Shown: positions 1-7,048 of the stretch, piece by piece
Position numbering within the stretch: the stretch's first letter is position 1
Layout: the number at the start of each line of letters is the position of its first letter
Notes under the pieces: model-generated
Database searches by the model: none
What the model was told of the DNA's origin: nothing
Seen by the model: the letters and a program-made list of their open reading frames with translations, nothing else
Made by a program: the position numbers and the translations under genes
Origin: SHVZ01 sp041906305
Lineage (GTDB): Bacteria > Pseudomonadota > Alphaproteobacteria > SHVZ01
Reading direction: 5' to 3'
Assembly: GCA_041906305.1 (NCBI GenBank)
Contig: JAYRJL010000009.1
Span: 62,001 to 126,000 of the forward strand
DNA: 64,000 nt

Positions 1-35
1 CCCGCCGAAACGGTGCATTTCTCATCGATCTTCAT
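1..35 (-). CDS. 5' end of an unidentified protein (partial)
   Basis: A minus-strand ATG at 35 follows a purine-rich ribosome-binding stretch (GGAAGCAAG just before the ATG) and opens a frame that reads MKIDEKCTVSA before leaving the window. The good ribosome-binding site is the only support. Eleven residues are too few to name a family. Confidence 0.4.
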   Translation of the reverse strand, partial: MKIDEKCTVSA

Positions 36-119
36 CTTGCTTCCTTTCCAGGGCTACGTGACATACGCGGTGACGAGCGAACGACGCTCTCCGCCTCCTT
101 CGCCTCTCCCTGCACGCCA

Positions 120-302
120 TCAGGAGCCGAATGCGGCGCCGGCGGCTGCGAGAGCAAAGCCCCCGAGGACGAGGGCGGCGATGCCGATGCCGATCAGGAA
201 GTCCCAGTCGCGGGCGCGCCGCGAGGCGGAGCTCCGCAGGCCGGATGACGCATCGGGGCGGGAAGACTGTGCAGAGCGGCGGCTGACGGTGACGGGAATC
301 AT
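120..302 (-). CDS. small single-pass membrane protein, 60 aa
   Basis: A 60-residue protein of unknown function. The N-terminal half is rich in Arg and Ser (including SRRARDWDF); the C-terminal half is one hydrophobic helix (about residues 38-58, GIGIAALVLGGFALAAAG), so it is probably an inner-membrane peptide with a basic cytoplasmic part. The start is the ATG at 302, preceded by GAAGGAG at 11 nt; a TTG at 311 lies too close to that site. Its upstream region carries the same 50-nt promoter-like block found in front of kdp and of the 66-aa gene, so it probably belongs to the same regulon. No family recognised. Confidence 0.55.
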   Translation of the reverse strand: MIPVTVSRRSAQSSRPDASSGLRSSASRRARDWDFLIGIGIAALVLGGFALAAAGAAFGS

Positions 303-324
303 GGTGGTCAAACTCCTTCGATCA

Positions 325-343
325 ATGGGCCATGGCGGCCCAT
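325..343. repeat. short inverted repeat in the leader of the 60-aa gene
   Basis: ATGGGCC and GGCCCAT form a 7-bp stem around a 5-nt loop, between the shared promoter-like block and the ribosome-binding site. It could be a leader hairpin; no function is shown. Confidence 0.35.
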
Positions 344-390
344 AAGAATTCGAGACGGTTTGCGGTGGATCCTTATAGGAACGCCATAGG
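341..390 (-). promoter_or_regulatory. shared promoter-like block, copy A (60-aa gene)
   Basis: Read on the minus strand, CCTATGGCGTTCCTATAA is followed after 17 nt by TCTCGAATTCTTATG. The same two boxes with the same 17-nt spacer occur at 2183-2232 (minus) and 2257-2306 (plus). The block ends 38 nt before the ATG of the 60-aa gene. It may be a KdpE-type operator plus promoter, or a promoter for an alternative sigma factor. Confidence 0.6.
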
Positions 391-404
391 AGAACCGGCG
401 CGGA

Positions 405-1367
405 TCACCTCCGCGCCGGCTCCCCGGTTGCGGCGGCGATCCCTCCAGAACCGCACGACGACCGTTCAGACATCGGAAGGCCGAGCTCGGCCATCGCCGC
501 GCCGATTTCCCGGCGCGTCGCCTCTCCCGCCGGATGCAGAGGCAGGCGCAGCTCGTCGCTCATTCTGCCGAGCAGCGACAGGGCGTATTTCAATGGACCA
601 GGATCGCTTTCAAGCATCAGGGCCTCGGTGAGCCGGTTCAGGGACAGCGCGGCGGCCTGCGCCGCCAGGTTGCTGCCCTCCCGCCAGGCGTCATGCAGGC
701 GCACACAGAGGCGCGGGACGAGGTTCGAGACGATGGAAACGCAGCCGTCTCCGCCCTGGGCGAAGAAGGCGAGCGCGATGCCGTCGTCGTTGCCGAGAAG
801 GAGAAGTCTGTCGCCGAGGATCCGGCGGAGCCGGAGCGGGCGCGAGACGTCGCCAGATGAATCGCAGAGGCCTGCGATCCTCGGCAGATCGGCAAGCCTC
901 TCCATCGTCGGAACGGCGACCGCGCAGGCGGTGCGCGACGGCGCGTTGTTGACGAGGATGGGAAGACCGACGGATTCCAGGACGGCCTTGAAGTGCCGGT
1001 ACACGCCGTCCTGTGTCGGACGGTTGTAGTAGGGCGCGCTCACCAGAAGGCCATCGGCCCCCTCCTCCTCCGCGCCGCGGGCGAGCTCGATCGCGACGTC
1101 GGTCGCGTTCGAATCCACCGAGGCGACCACGGGAATGAATCCGCGGGCGGCCTCGACGGCGAGCGCCACCAGGCGGCGGCGTTCGCCGGCAGCAAGAGTC
1201 GAGGCTTCGCCCGTGGGACCGGCGACGACGAGTCCGCTGACGTGCTGAGCTACCTGCCATTCACAGAATCTTGAGAAGGCCGCCTCGTCGATGCGGCCTT
1301 CCATGAAGGGAGTCGGCACCGCTGTGACGTAACCAGCCAAGGCGTTCGCAAACTCGGCTTTGGACAT
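405..1367 (-). CDS. DapA/NAL-family protein lacking the Schiff-base lysine
   Basis: A 320-residue TIM-barrel protein of the dihydrodipicolinate synthase/N-acetylneuraminate lyase family, of normal family length. Visible landmarks are GPTGEASTL (about 50-58, the GxxGE pyruvate-binding segment) and PYYNRPTQDG (112-121). Two catalytic positions are changed: the usual YNxP reads NNAP (Asn140 for Tyr), and the lysine that forms the imine with pyruvate (usually GIKDSSGD) is Cys168 in GLCDSSGD. Known DapA chemistry therefore looks impossible; it may be a pseudoenzyme or use other chemistry. The start is the ATG at 1367, 10 bp after the preceding gene; the ORF runs further upstream only as an unlikely extension. 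It is the last gene of a unit with the 66-aa and 175-aa genes. Confidence 0.85.
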   Translation of the reverse strand: MSKAEFANALAGYVTAVPTPFMEGRIDEAAFSRFCEWQVAQHVSGLVVAGPTGEASTLAAGERRRLVALAVEAARGFIPVVASVDSNATDVAIELARGAEEEGADGLLVSAPYYNRPTQDGVYRHFKAVLESVGLPILVNNAPSRTACAVAVPTMERLADLPRIAGLCDSSGDVSRPLRLRRILGDRLLLLGNDDGIALAFFAQGGDGCVSIVSNLVPRLCVRLHDAWREGSNLAAQAAALSLNRLTEALMLESDPGPLKYALSLLGRMSDELRLPLHPAGEATRREIGAAMAELGLPMSERSSCGSGGIAAATGEPARR

Positions 1368-1377
1368 TGCCGCCTCC

Positions 1378-1905
1378 TCAGACCAGCGCCATGCGGGCCC
1401 GGCAACCGCGACGCGCACAGAGCAGGACATTGGCTTCGTCATCGACCTGCATCTGGACGATCGACGTGAAGCCGCGCTCGAACAGCAGGCGGCGGATCCA
1501 GGTCGCGTCCCGCCCTTCCGCATCAAAGGCGGGCCCGACGACAAGCGATCCGCCGGGGCGCAGGTGCCGCGAGAGCCGCGCAACCAATGTGAGTAGCGTG
1601 ACGGCGTCGATCCGGCCCGGCAGCCACACGACATCGGCGTCGTCGGACGCCGCAGCCGGCCCGATCAGCTCTTCGCAGCCGGCGCGAGAGACTCCCTGCC
1701 GATTCAGGGCCAAGAGCAGTTCGAGATGCCTCCGGCCGACGATCGTGACACGGTCGCCCGGCCCCAGTTCCGCGAGCCGCACGACGGCGGCAGCGAATTC
1801 GTCGGGGGAGGCCACTCGCTTCCGCGGCCGGAGCTGCAGCGGCGGAAGCACCGGCGTCACCGGCAGATCGGCGACGAGCGGGATCTTGGGTTTCGTCTCG
1901 AGCAT
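1378..1905 (-). CDS. class I methyltransferase-like protein, 175 aa
   Basis: A 175-residue protein with features of a reduced Rossmann-fold methyltransferase: a first strand and turn LGPGDRVTIVG (about 48-58), DADVVWLPG (about 90), RHLRPGGSLVVG (about 115-126) and GFTSIVQMQVDDEANVLLCAR near the end. It lacks a canonical GxGxG SAM loop and is shorter than most family members, so enzymatic activity is uncertain. The ATG at 1905 has a strong GAGGAG site. It lies between the 66-aa membrane protein gene (22 bp upstream) and the DapA-like gene (10 bp downstream), and is probably cotranscribed with both from the shared promoter-like block at 2183-2232. Confidence 0.6.
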   Translation of the reverse strand: MLETKPKIPLVADLPVTPVLPPLQLRPRKRVASPDEFAAAVVRLAELGPGDRVTIVGRRHLELLLALNRQGVSRAGCEELIGPAAASDDADVVWLPGRIDAVTLLTLVARLSRHLRPGGSLVVGPAFDAEGRDATWIRRLLFERGFTSIVQMQVDDEANVLLCARRGCRARMALV

Positions 1906-1927
1906 GTCTTCATCTCCTCGCCTGGCG

Positions 1928-2128
1928 TCAATGCAAGATGCCGGGCACCCAAATCAGGACCCGGATCGCGATGACGGCGATCGCGCCGAGCGCGAAGCAC
2001 GACAGGGCCAGAACGATTCCGGCCGTCTGCCGGGCAATCCGGACCGGGAGTCCTCGAGTCGAGGCGGGCGCGGTGGACGCAGCCTGGCCTGCATGCGGGC
2101 TGAAACGAGACACAAGAGGAAAGGTCAT
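1928..2128 (-). CDS. small single-pass membrane protein, 66 aa
   Basis: A 66-residue protein with a Ser/Arg-rich N-terminus and one hydrophobic segment (about 38-60, GIVLALSCFALGAIAVIAIRV), probably a membrane peptide. ATG 2128 (MTFPLV) is preferred because GGAG lies 6 nt upstream; an in-frame ATG at 2134 touches the ribosome-binding site. It is the first gene of a unit with the methyltransferase-like and DapA-like genes. A long inverted repeat (2137-2180) lies directly upstream and reaches the ribosome-binding site. It resembles the 60-aa protein in layout (Arg/Ser-rich front, single helix) but not clearly in sequence. No family recognised. Confidence 0.55.
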   Translation of the reverse strand: MTFPLVSRFSPHAGQAASTAPASTRGLPVRIARQTAGIVLALSCFALGAIAVIAIRVLIWVPGILH

Positions 2129-2136
2129 CTTCATCT

Positions 2137-2180
2137 CCGATCGCGGGAGCTGATCCCGCCCTCGGGAATCTCGCGATCGG
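2137..2180. repeat. leader inverted repeat touching the 66-aa gene's RBS
   Basis: CCGATCGCG (2137-2145) and CGCGATCGG (2172-2180) form a perfect 9-bp stem. Inside it GGGA and TCCC can pair in an alternative or extended stem. On the minus strand the 3' arm ends in CGGAG, which is the ribosome-binding site of the 66-aa gene. The structure could control translation, or could be a protein-binding palindrome. Confidence 0.45.
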
Positions 2181-2182
2181 CG

Positions 2183-2232
2183 CGTATGAATTCGAGAGAG
2201 GACGGCCAACCCGGCCATAAGGACGGCATAGG
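2183..2232 (-). promoter_or_regulatory. shared promoter-like block, copy B (66-aa/MTase/DapA unit)
   Basis: On the minus strand CCTATGCCGTCCTTATGG is followed after 17 nt by TCTCGAATTCATACG. This matches copy A (341-390) in both boxes and in exact spacing. It ends 54 nt before the ATG of the 66-aa gene and lies back to back with copy C, which faces kdp. Confidence 0.6.
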
Positions 2233-2256
2233 GACGGCCCGGCGGCGCGGCTCGTC

Positions 2257-2306
2257 TTTATGGAATTCCTATAAAGGCCAGCCCCGTCCCCTCTCGAAAA
2301 CCTACT
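2257..2306 (+). promoter_or_regulatory. shared promoter-like block, copy C (kdp operon)
   Basis: TTTATGGAATTCCTATAAA (2257-2275) is a nearly perfect palindrome, followed after 17 nt by TCTCGAAAACCTACT. Register and spacing are identical to copies A and B. It lies 118 nt before the first small kdp ORF. A dyad at this place is a natural candidate for the KdpE operator (inference from location). Confidence 0.65.
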
Positions 2307-2424
2307 GGGAGGCGGGGCACATAAGGATCCGCATCAGCTTGGGCGACGTCCCCCTGACCCGGATCAAGGCGGATACCTCTTGTCGACCTGACGCTGCGTC
2401 GTTCGAAAGAGAAGGTCACTAGAC

Positions 2425-2508
2425 ATGCTCGACATCGTCCTGATCGCCCTCGGCGTCGGATTCTTTTTCGCCTCGGTCGGCTACGCCGTCGCCTGCGACT
2501 GGCTTTGA
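2425..2508 (+). CDS. 27-aa membrane peptide leading the kdp operon
   Basis: An open frame MLDIVLIALGVGFFFASVGY... ends in VACDWL and is almost entirely one transmembrane helix. It is the first ORF of the kdp transcript, 11 bp before kdpF. The kdpF ribosome-binding site (AAGGAGG) overlaps its end, which suggests translational coupling. It resembles KdpF in size and hydrophobicity but is a separate peptide. A role in stabilising the KdpABC complex is an inference from position only. Confidence 0.55.
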   Translation: MLDIVLIALGVGFFFASVGYAVACDWL

Positions 2509-2519
2509 AGGAGGCCTCG

Positions 2520-2609
2520 ATGATCCTCGACTACATCCTCGGCGGGATCGTGACCCTCGGTCTTCTCGCCTACCTCACCTACGCGCTGCTGCGCCCGGAA
2601 CGGTTCTGA
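2520..2609 (+). CDS. kdpF: KdpF, K+-transporting ATPase small subunit
   Basis: A 29-residue peptide that starts MILDYILGGIVTLGLLAYL and ends in LLRPERF, the typical one-helix KdpF with a C-terminal Arg-Pro-Glu motif. In E. coli KdpF is a lipid-like stabilising subunit of the KdpFABC pump in the inner membrane. The ATG follows AAGGAGG by 6 nt. It lies 10 bp upstream of kdpA. Confidence 0.85.
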   Translation: MILDYILGGIVTLGLLAYLTYALLRPERF

Positions 2610-2619
2610 GAGGCCTGCC

Positions 2620-4323
2620 ATGACACTCAACGGGTGGATCCAGATCGCGCTGTTCTGCGCGATCGTCGTCGGGATCGCGAAGCCTCTCGGCGGCTACATG
2701 ACGCGCGTATTCGCCGGCGAGCGGACCTGGCTGACGCCGGTCTTCCGGCCGATCGAGCGGGCGCTCTACGCGCTCGGCGGCGTCGACGAGGCACGCGAGC
2801 AGCACTGGCTGACCTACACGGTCGGCATGCTCCTGTTCCATGTCGCCGGCTTCGTCTTCCTGTACGGCCTGATGCGCCTTCAGGGCGTGCTGCCGCTCAA
2901 TCCGAACGACATGTCGGCGGTCGCTCCCGACCTCGCCTTCAATACGTCCGTGAGCTTCATCACCAACACCAACTGGCAGAACTACGGCGGCGAAAGCACG
3001 ATGTCATATCTCGTGCAGATGCTGGGGCTGACGACGCAGAACTTCCTGTCGGCCGCGGCCGGCATCGTCCTCTCGGTCGCCCTCATCCGCGGATTCTCCC
3101 GGGCATCCGTGCAGACGGTCGGCAACTTCTGGGTCGACCTCACGCGCTGCACGCTCTACCTCCTGCTCCCGATCTGCCTTGTCTTCGCCCTGTTCCTCGT
3201 CTGGCAGGGCATGCCGCAGACGCTCGCCGGCTCCATCGAGGCGACCACGCTCGAGGGCGCCAAGCAGACGATCGCGGTCGGTCCCGTGGCCTCCCAGGTC
3301 GCGATCAAGATGCTCGGCACCAACGGAGGCGGCTTCTTCAACGCCAACGCGGCCCACCCGTTCGAGAACCCGACGGCCCTCTCCAACTTCGTCCAGATGG
3401 TCTCGATCTTCGCCATCGGCGCCGCGCTCACCAACGTCTTCGGGCGGATGGTCGGCAGCCCGCGCCAGGGCTGGGCGCTGCTGGCAGCGATGGGCGTCCT
3501 GTTCGTCGCCGGCGTCTCCGTCGTCTACTGGGCGGAAGCCTCCGGCAACGACGCGTTCGCCGCCCTCGGCCTGACCGGCGGCAACATGGAAGGCAAGGAA
3601 GTCCGCTTCGGCATCGTTGCCTCGGCGCTCTTCGCCGTCATCACCACGGCCGCCTCCTGCGGCGCGGTCAATGCGATGCATGATTCCTTCACCGCGCTCG
3701 GCGGCATGATCCCGCTGATCAACATGCAGCTCGGCGAGATCATCGTCGGCGGCGTCGGCGCCGGCCTCTACGGTATGCTGCTGTTCGTCGTGATCGCGAT
3801 CTTCGTCGCCGGCCTCATGGTCGGCCGCACGCCGGAATACGTCGGCAAGAAGATCGAGGCCAAGGAAGTGAAGATGGCGATGCTTGCCATCCTCGTCCTG
3901 CCGTTGATGTACCTGGGCTTCACCGCGGTCGCCGTGGTGTATCCGACCGCCGTCGCGTCCATGGCGAATGCCGGGCCCCACGGCTTCTCCGAGGTGCTCT
4001 ACGCCTTCACCTCGCAGACGGCCAACAACGGTTCCGCCTTCGGCGGCCTCACCGGCAACATCCCCTTCTACAACGTGACCGGCGCGATCGCGATGCTGGT
4101 CGGCCGCTTCTGGATGATCGTGCCGGCAATGGCGATCGCGGGCTCGCTCGCCGCGAAGAAGTCGGTGCCGCCTTCGGTCGGCACCTTCCCGACCACCGGC
4201 GGCCTCTTCGTCGGGCTGCTGGTCGGCGTGATCCTGATCATCGGCGGCCTCACCTTCTTCCCCGCGCTGGCGCTCGGTCCGATCGTCGAGCACCTGTCGA
4301 TGCGCGCGAACATCCTCTTCTAA
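2620..4323 (+). CDS. kdpA: KdpA, K+-binding and translocating subunit
   Basis: A 567-residue polytopic membrane protein, of normal KdpA length. It is the channel-like subunit that selects and conducts K+ in the high-affinity KdpFABC ATPase. Selectivity-filter segments of the SKT type are visible: TNTNWQNYGGE (about 111-121), GTNGGGFFNANAAHP (about 231-245), CGAVNAMHDS (about 347) and SQTANNGSAFGG (about 466-477). Hydrophobic helices cover most of the length. It lies 21 bp before kdpB in an uninterrupted operon. Confidence 0.97.
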   Translation: MTLNGWIQIALFCAIVVGIAKPLGGYMTRVFAGERTWLTPVFRPIERALYALGGVDEAREQHWLTYTVGMLLFHVAGFVFLYGLMRLQGVLPLNPNDMSAVAPDLAFNTSVSFITNTNWQNYGGESTMSYLVQMLGLTTQNFLSAAAGIVLSVALIRGFSRASVQTVGNFWVDLTRCTLYLLLPICLVFALFLVWQGMPQTLAGSIEATTLEGAKQTIAVGPVASQVAIKMLGTNGGGFFNANAAHPFENPTALSNFVQMVSIFAIGAALTNVFGRMVGSPRQGWALLAAMGVLFVAGVSVVYWAEASGNDAFAALGLTGGNMEGKEVRFGIVASALFAVITTAASCGAVNAMHDSFTALGGMIPLINMQLGEIIVGGVGAGLYGMLLFVVIAIFVAGLMVGRTPEYVGKKIEAKEVKMAMLAILVLPLMYLGFTAVAVVYPTAVASMANAGPHGFSEVLYAFTSQTANNGSAFGGLTGNIPFYNVTGAIAMLVGRFWMIVPAMAIAGSLAAKKSVPPSVGTFPTTGGLFVGLLVGVILIIGGLTFFPALALGPIVEHLSMRANILF

Positions 4324-4344
4324 AGGTCCTCCGGAGTCCCTTCG

Positions 4345-6408
4345 ATGGAAGCCATCACCCTGCGTAACCGGACCTCCGCCTCGGCGCTGGCGGATCCCAA
4401 GATCCTCGTGCCGGCGATCGGTCAGGCGTTCGCCAAGCTCGATCCGCGGAAACTGATCAAGAATCCGGTCATGTTCGTGGTCGAGGTGGTGGCCGCGCTC
4501 ACCACCGTCCTGTTCCTCCGCGACCTGGTCACCGGCGGTCCCGGGCTCGGATTCACCTTCCAGATCATCCTCTGGCTCTGGTTCACCGTGATCTTCGCCA
4601 ACTTTGCCGAGGCGGTCGCCGAAGGCCGCGGCAAGGCCCAGGCGCAGACGCTGAAGCAGACACGCAAGGACACCCAGGCGAAGCTCGTCGACGGCACCGG
4701 CGGCCGCAAGTTCCGGCTGGTCCCCGGGAACGATCTCAAGGTCGGCGACGTCGTCCTGGTCGAGGCGGGCGACATCATTCCCTCCGACGGCGAGATCGTC
4801 GAGGGCGTGGCCTCGGTCAACGAGGCGGCGATCACCGGCGAGTCCGCCCCCGTGATCCGCGAGGCCGGCGGCGATCGCTCCGCGGTGACCGGCGGCACGC
4901 AGGTGCTGTCGGACTGGATCAGGGTCCGCATCACCGCGGCACCGGGGTCCACCTTCCTCGACCGCATGATCGCGCTGGTCGAGGGGGCGGAGCGGCAGAA
5001 GACCCCGAACGAGATCGCGCTCAACATCCTGCTCGCCGGCATAACCGTCATCTTCGTGGTCGCGACGGCAACTATCCCGAGCTTCGCGATCTATGCCGGC
5101 GGCTCGATCTCGGTCGTCGTCCTGGTCGCGCTGTTCGTGACGCTGATCCCGACCACGATTGGCGCGCTGCTGTCGGCCATCGGCATCGCCGGCATGGACC
5201 GGCTCGTGCGATTCAACGTGCTGGCGATGTCCGGCCGAGCGGTCGAGGCCGCGGGCGACGTCGACACGCTCCTCCTCGACAAGACCGGCACGATCACCCT
5301 CGGCAACCGCCAGGCGACGGCGTTCCGGCCGGTTGCGGGCGTCAGCGAGCAGGATCTCGCGGACGCGGCCCAGCTCGCCTCGCTCGCCGACGAGACGCCG
5401 GAAGGCCGCTCCATCGTCGTCCTGGCCAAGGAGAAGCACGGCATCCGCAGCCGCGACCTCAGCGAGATCGATGCCCGCTTCGTCCCCTTCACCGCCCAGA
5501 GCCGCATGAGCGGCGTGGAGCTTCGCGGCTCCTCGATCCGCAAGGGCGCGGTCGATGCGGTGCTCGCTCACATCGCCGCCGGCGATGCGAAGGTCGCCCA
5601 GGAAATCCAAGGAATCGCCGAGGAGATCGCCAAGTCCGGCGGCACGCCGCTCGCGGTGGCCCGCGACGGCCGCCTGCTCGGCGTCGTGCACCTCAAGGAC
5701 ATCGTCAAGGGCGGCATCCGGGAACGGTTCGCCGAGCTTCGCCGCATGGGCATCCGCACCGTGATGATCACCGGCGACAATCCGACCACCGCGGCCGCGA
5801 TCGCCGCCGAGGCCGGCGTCGACGATTTCCTCGCCCAGGCCACGCCCGAGGACAAGCTCAAGCTGATCCGGAAGGAGCAGGCCCACGGCAAGCTGGTGGC
5901 GATGTGCGGCGACGGCACCAACGACGCACCTGCCCTGGCGCAGGCCGATGTCGGCGTGGCGATGAACACCGGCACCCAGGCGGCCCGCGAGGCCGGCAAC
6001 ATGGTCGACCTCGACTCCAACCCGACCAAGCTCATCGAGATCGTCGAGATCGGCAAGCAGCTGCTGATGACGCGCGGCTCGCTGACCACCTTCTCGATCG
6101 CCAACGACGTCGCCAAGTACTTCGCGATCATTCCGGCGATGTTCCTGGCCTTCTACCCTCAGCTCCAGGTGCTCAACGTCATGAACCTGGCGACGCCGGA
6201 GAGCGCCATCCTGTCGGCGATCATCTTCAACGCCCTGGTCATCGTCGCCCTGATCCCTCTGTCTTTGAAGGGCGTCGCCTATCGCCCGATCGGCGCCGGC
6301 GCGCTGCTGCGCCGGAACCTCCTGGTCTACGGTCTCGGGGGGATCGTCATTCCGTTCGTCGGCATCAAGGCGATCGACGTCGTCGTCACCGCCCTACACC
6401 TCGCCTGA
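4345..6408 (+). CDS. kdpB: KdpB, P-type ATPase subunit
   Basis: A 687-residue P-type ATPase that supplies the energy for KdpA. Visible motifs are TGES in the actuator domain (about 169-172), the phosphorylation motif DKTGT with Asp312, MITGDN and GDGTNDAP in the hinge, and seven or so hydrophobic helices arranged as in the family. Length and order are normal and nothing is missing. The next gene, kdpC, starts 11 bp downstream with its own GAGG site. Confidence 0.97.
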   Translation: MEAITLRNRTSASALADPKILVPAIGQAFAKLDPRKLIKNPVMFVVEVVAALTTVLFLRDLVTGGPGLGFTFQIILWLWFTVIFANFAEAVAEGRGKAQAQTLKQTRKDTQAKLVDGTGGRKFRLVPGNDLKVGDVVLVEAGDIIPSDGEIVEGVASVNEAAITGESAPVIREAGGDRSAVTGGTQVLSDWIRVRITAAPGSTFLDRMIALVEGAERQKTPNEIALNILLAGITVIFVVATATIPSFAIYAGGSISVVVLVALFVTLIPTTIGALLSAIGIAGMDRLVRFNVLAMSGRAVEAAGDVDTLLLDKTGTITLGNRQATAFRPVAGVSEQDLADAAQLASLADETPEGRSIVVLAKEKHGIRSRDLSEIDARFVPFTAQSRMSGVELRGSSIRKGAVDAVLAHIAAGDAKVAQEIQGIAEEIAKSGGTPLAVARDGRLLGVVHLKDIVKGGIRERFAELRRMGIRTVMITGDNPTTAAAIAAEAGVDDFLAQATPEDKLKLIRKEQAHGKLVAMCGDGTNDAPALAQADVGVAMNTGTQAAREAGNMVDLDSNPTKLIEIVEIGKQLLMTRGSLTTFSIANDVAKYFAIIPAMFLAFYPQLQVLNVMNLATPESAILSAIIFNALVIVALIPLSLKGVAYRPIGAGALLRRNLLVYGLGGIVIPFVGIKAIDVVVTALHLA

Positions 6409-6419
6409 GGAGTCGAACC

Positions 6420-7022
6420 ATGCTCAAGGAACTGCGTCCCGCCCTCGTCCTGCTGATCGGTCTCGCCCTCATCACCGGCCTCGCCTATCCGCTGGTGGTG
6501 ACCGGGCTCGCCAGCGTCGCCTTCCCCCGCCAGTCGCAGGGAAGCCTGATCGTGCGGAACGGCGCGGTCGTCGGCTCGGAGCTGATCGGACAGGCCTTCA
6601 TCAAGGATCGGTATTTCCACGGCCGGCCGTCCGCGACCAGCGGTCCGGATCCCGAGGACGCGAGCAAGACGATTTCGGCCCCGTACAATGCCGCGAGCTC
6701 GTCCGGCTCGAACCTCGGTCCGACCAGCAAGGCTCTGATCGAGCGGGTCAGCGAGGATCTGGAAAAGTCGAAGGCGGAGAATCCGAAGCCGCGTCCGCCG
6801 ATCGACCTCGTGACCACCTCGGGCAGCGGCCTCGACCCGCATGTCTCGCCCGAAGGCACGCTTTTCCAGGTTCCCCGGGTTGCCAAGGCCCGCGGCATCC
6901 CCGAAGATCGGGTTCGCCAGCTCGTCGACACGCATACCGAAGGTCGCCTCCTCGGCCTTCTCGGCGAACCCCGCGTGAACGTCCTCGCTCTCAACCTGGC
7001 GCTCGACGGCATGGCCCGTTGA
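6420..7022 (+). CDS. kdpC: KdpC, K+-transporting ATPase chaperone subunit
   Basis: A 200-residue subunit with one N-terminal transmembrane helix (about 8-31) and a periplasmic domain. Typical KdpC segments are FIKDRYFHGRPSA (about 61-73), YNAASSSGSNLGPTS (about 90-104), TTSGSGLDPHVSP (about 134-146) and the C-terminal VNVLALNLAL. In the known complex KdpC joins KdpA and KdpB and raises ATP affinity. The ATG follows TGAGGAG from the end of kdpB. Confidence 0.96.
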   Translation: MLKELRPALVLLIGLALITGLAYPLVVTGLASVAFPRQSQGSLIVRNGAVVGSELIGQAFIKDRYFHGRPSATSGPDPEDASKTISAPYNAASSSGSNLGPTSKALIERVSEDLEKSKAENPKPRPPIDLVTTSGSGLDPHVSPEGTLFQVPRVAKARGIPEDRVRQLVDTHTEGRLLGLLGEPRVNVLALNLALDGMAR

Positions 7023-7048
7023 CGCCGAAGGCGACTACCTGGACCTAG

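Noticed and set aside
3004..5886. Open frame of 960 codons on the minus strand across kdpA-kdpB
   Set aside because: It is the antisense shadow of two certain genes; its product is a low-complexity Asp/Arg/Gly/His sequence without any motif.
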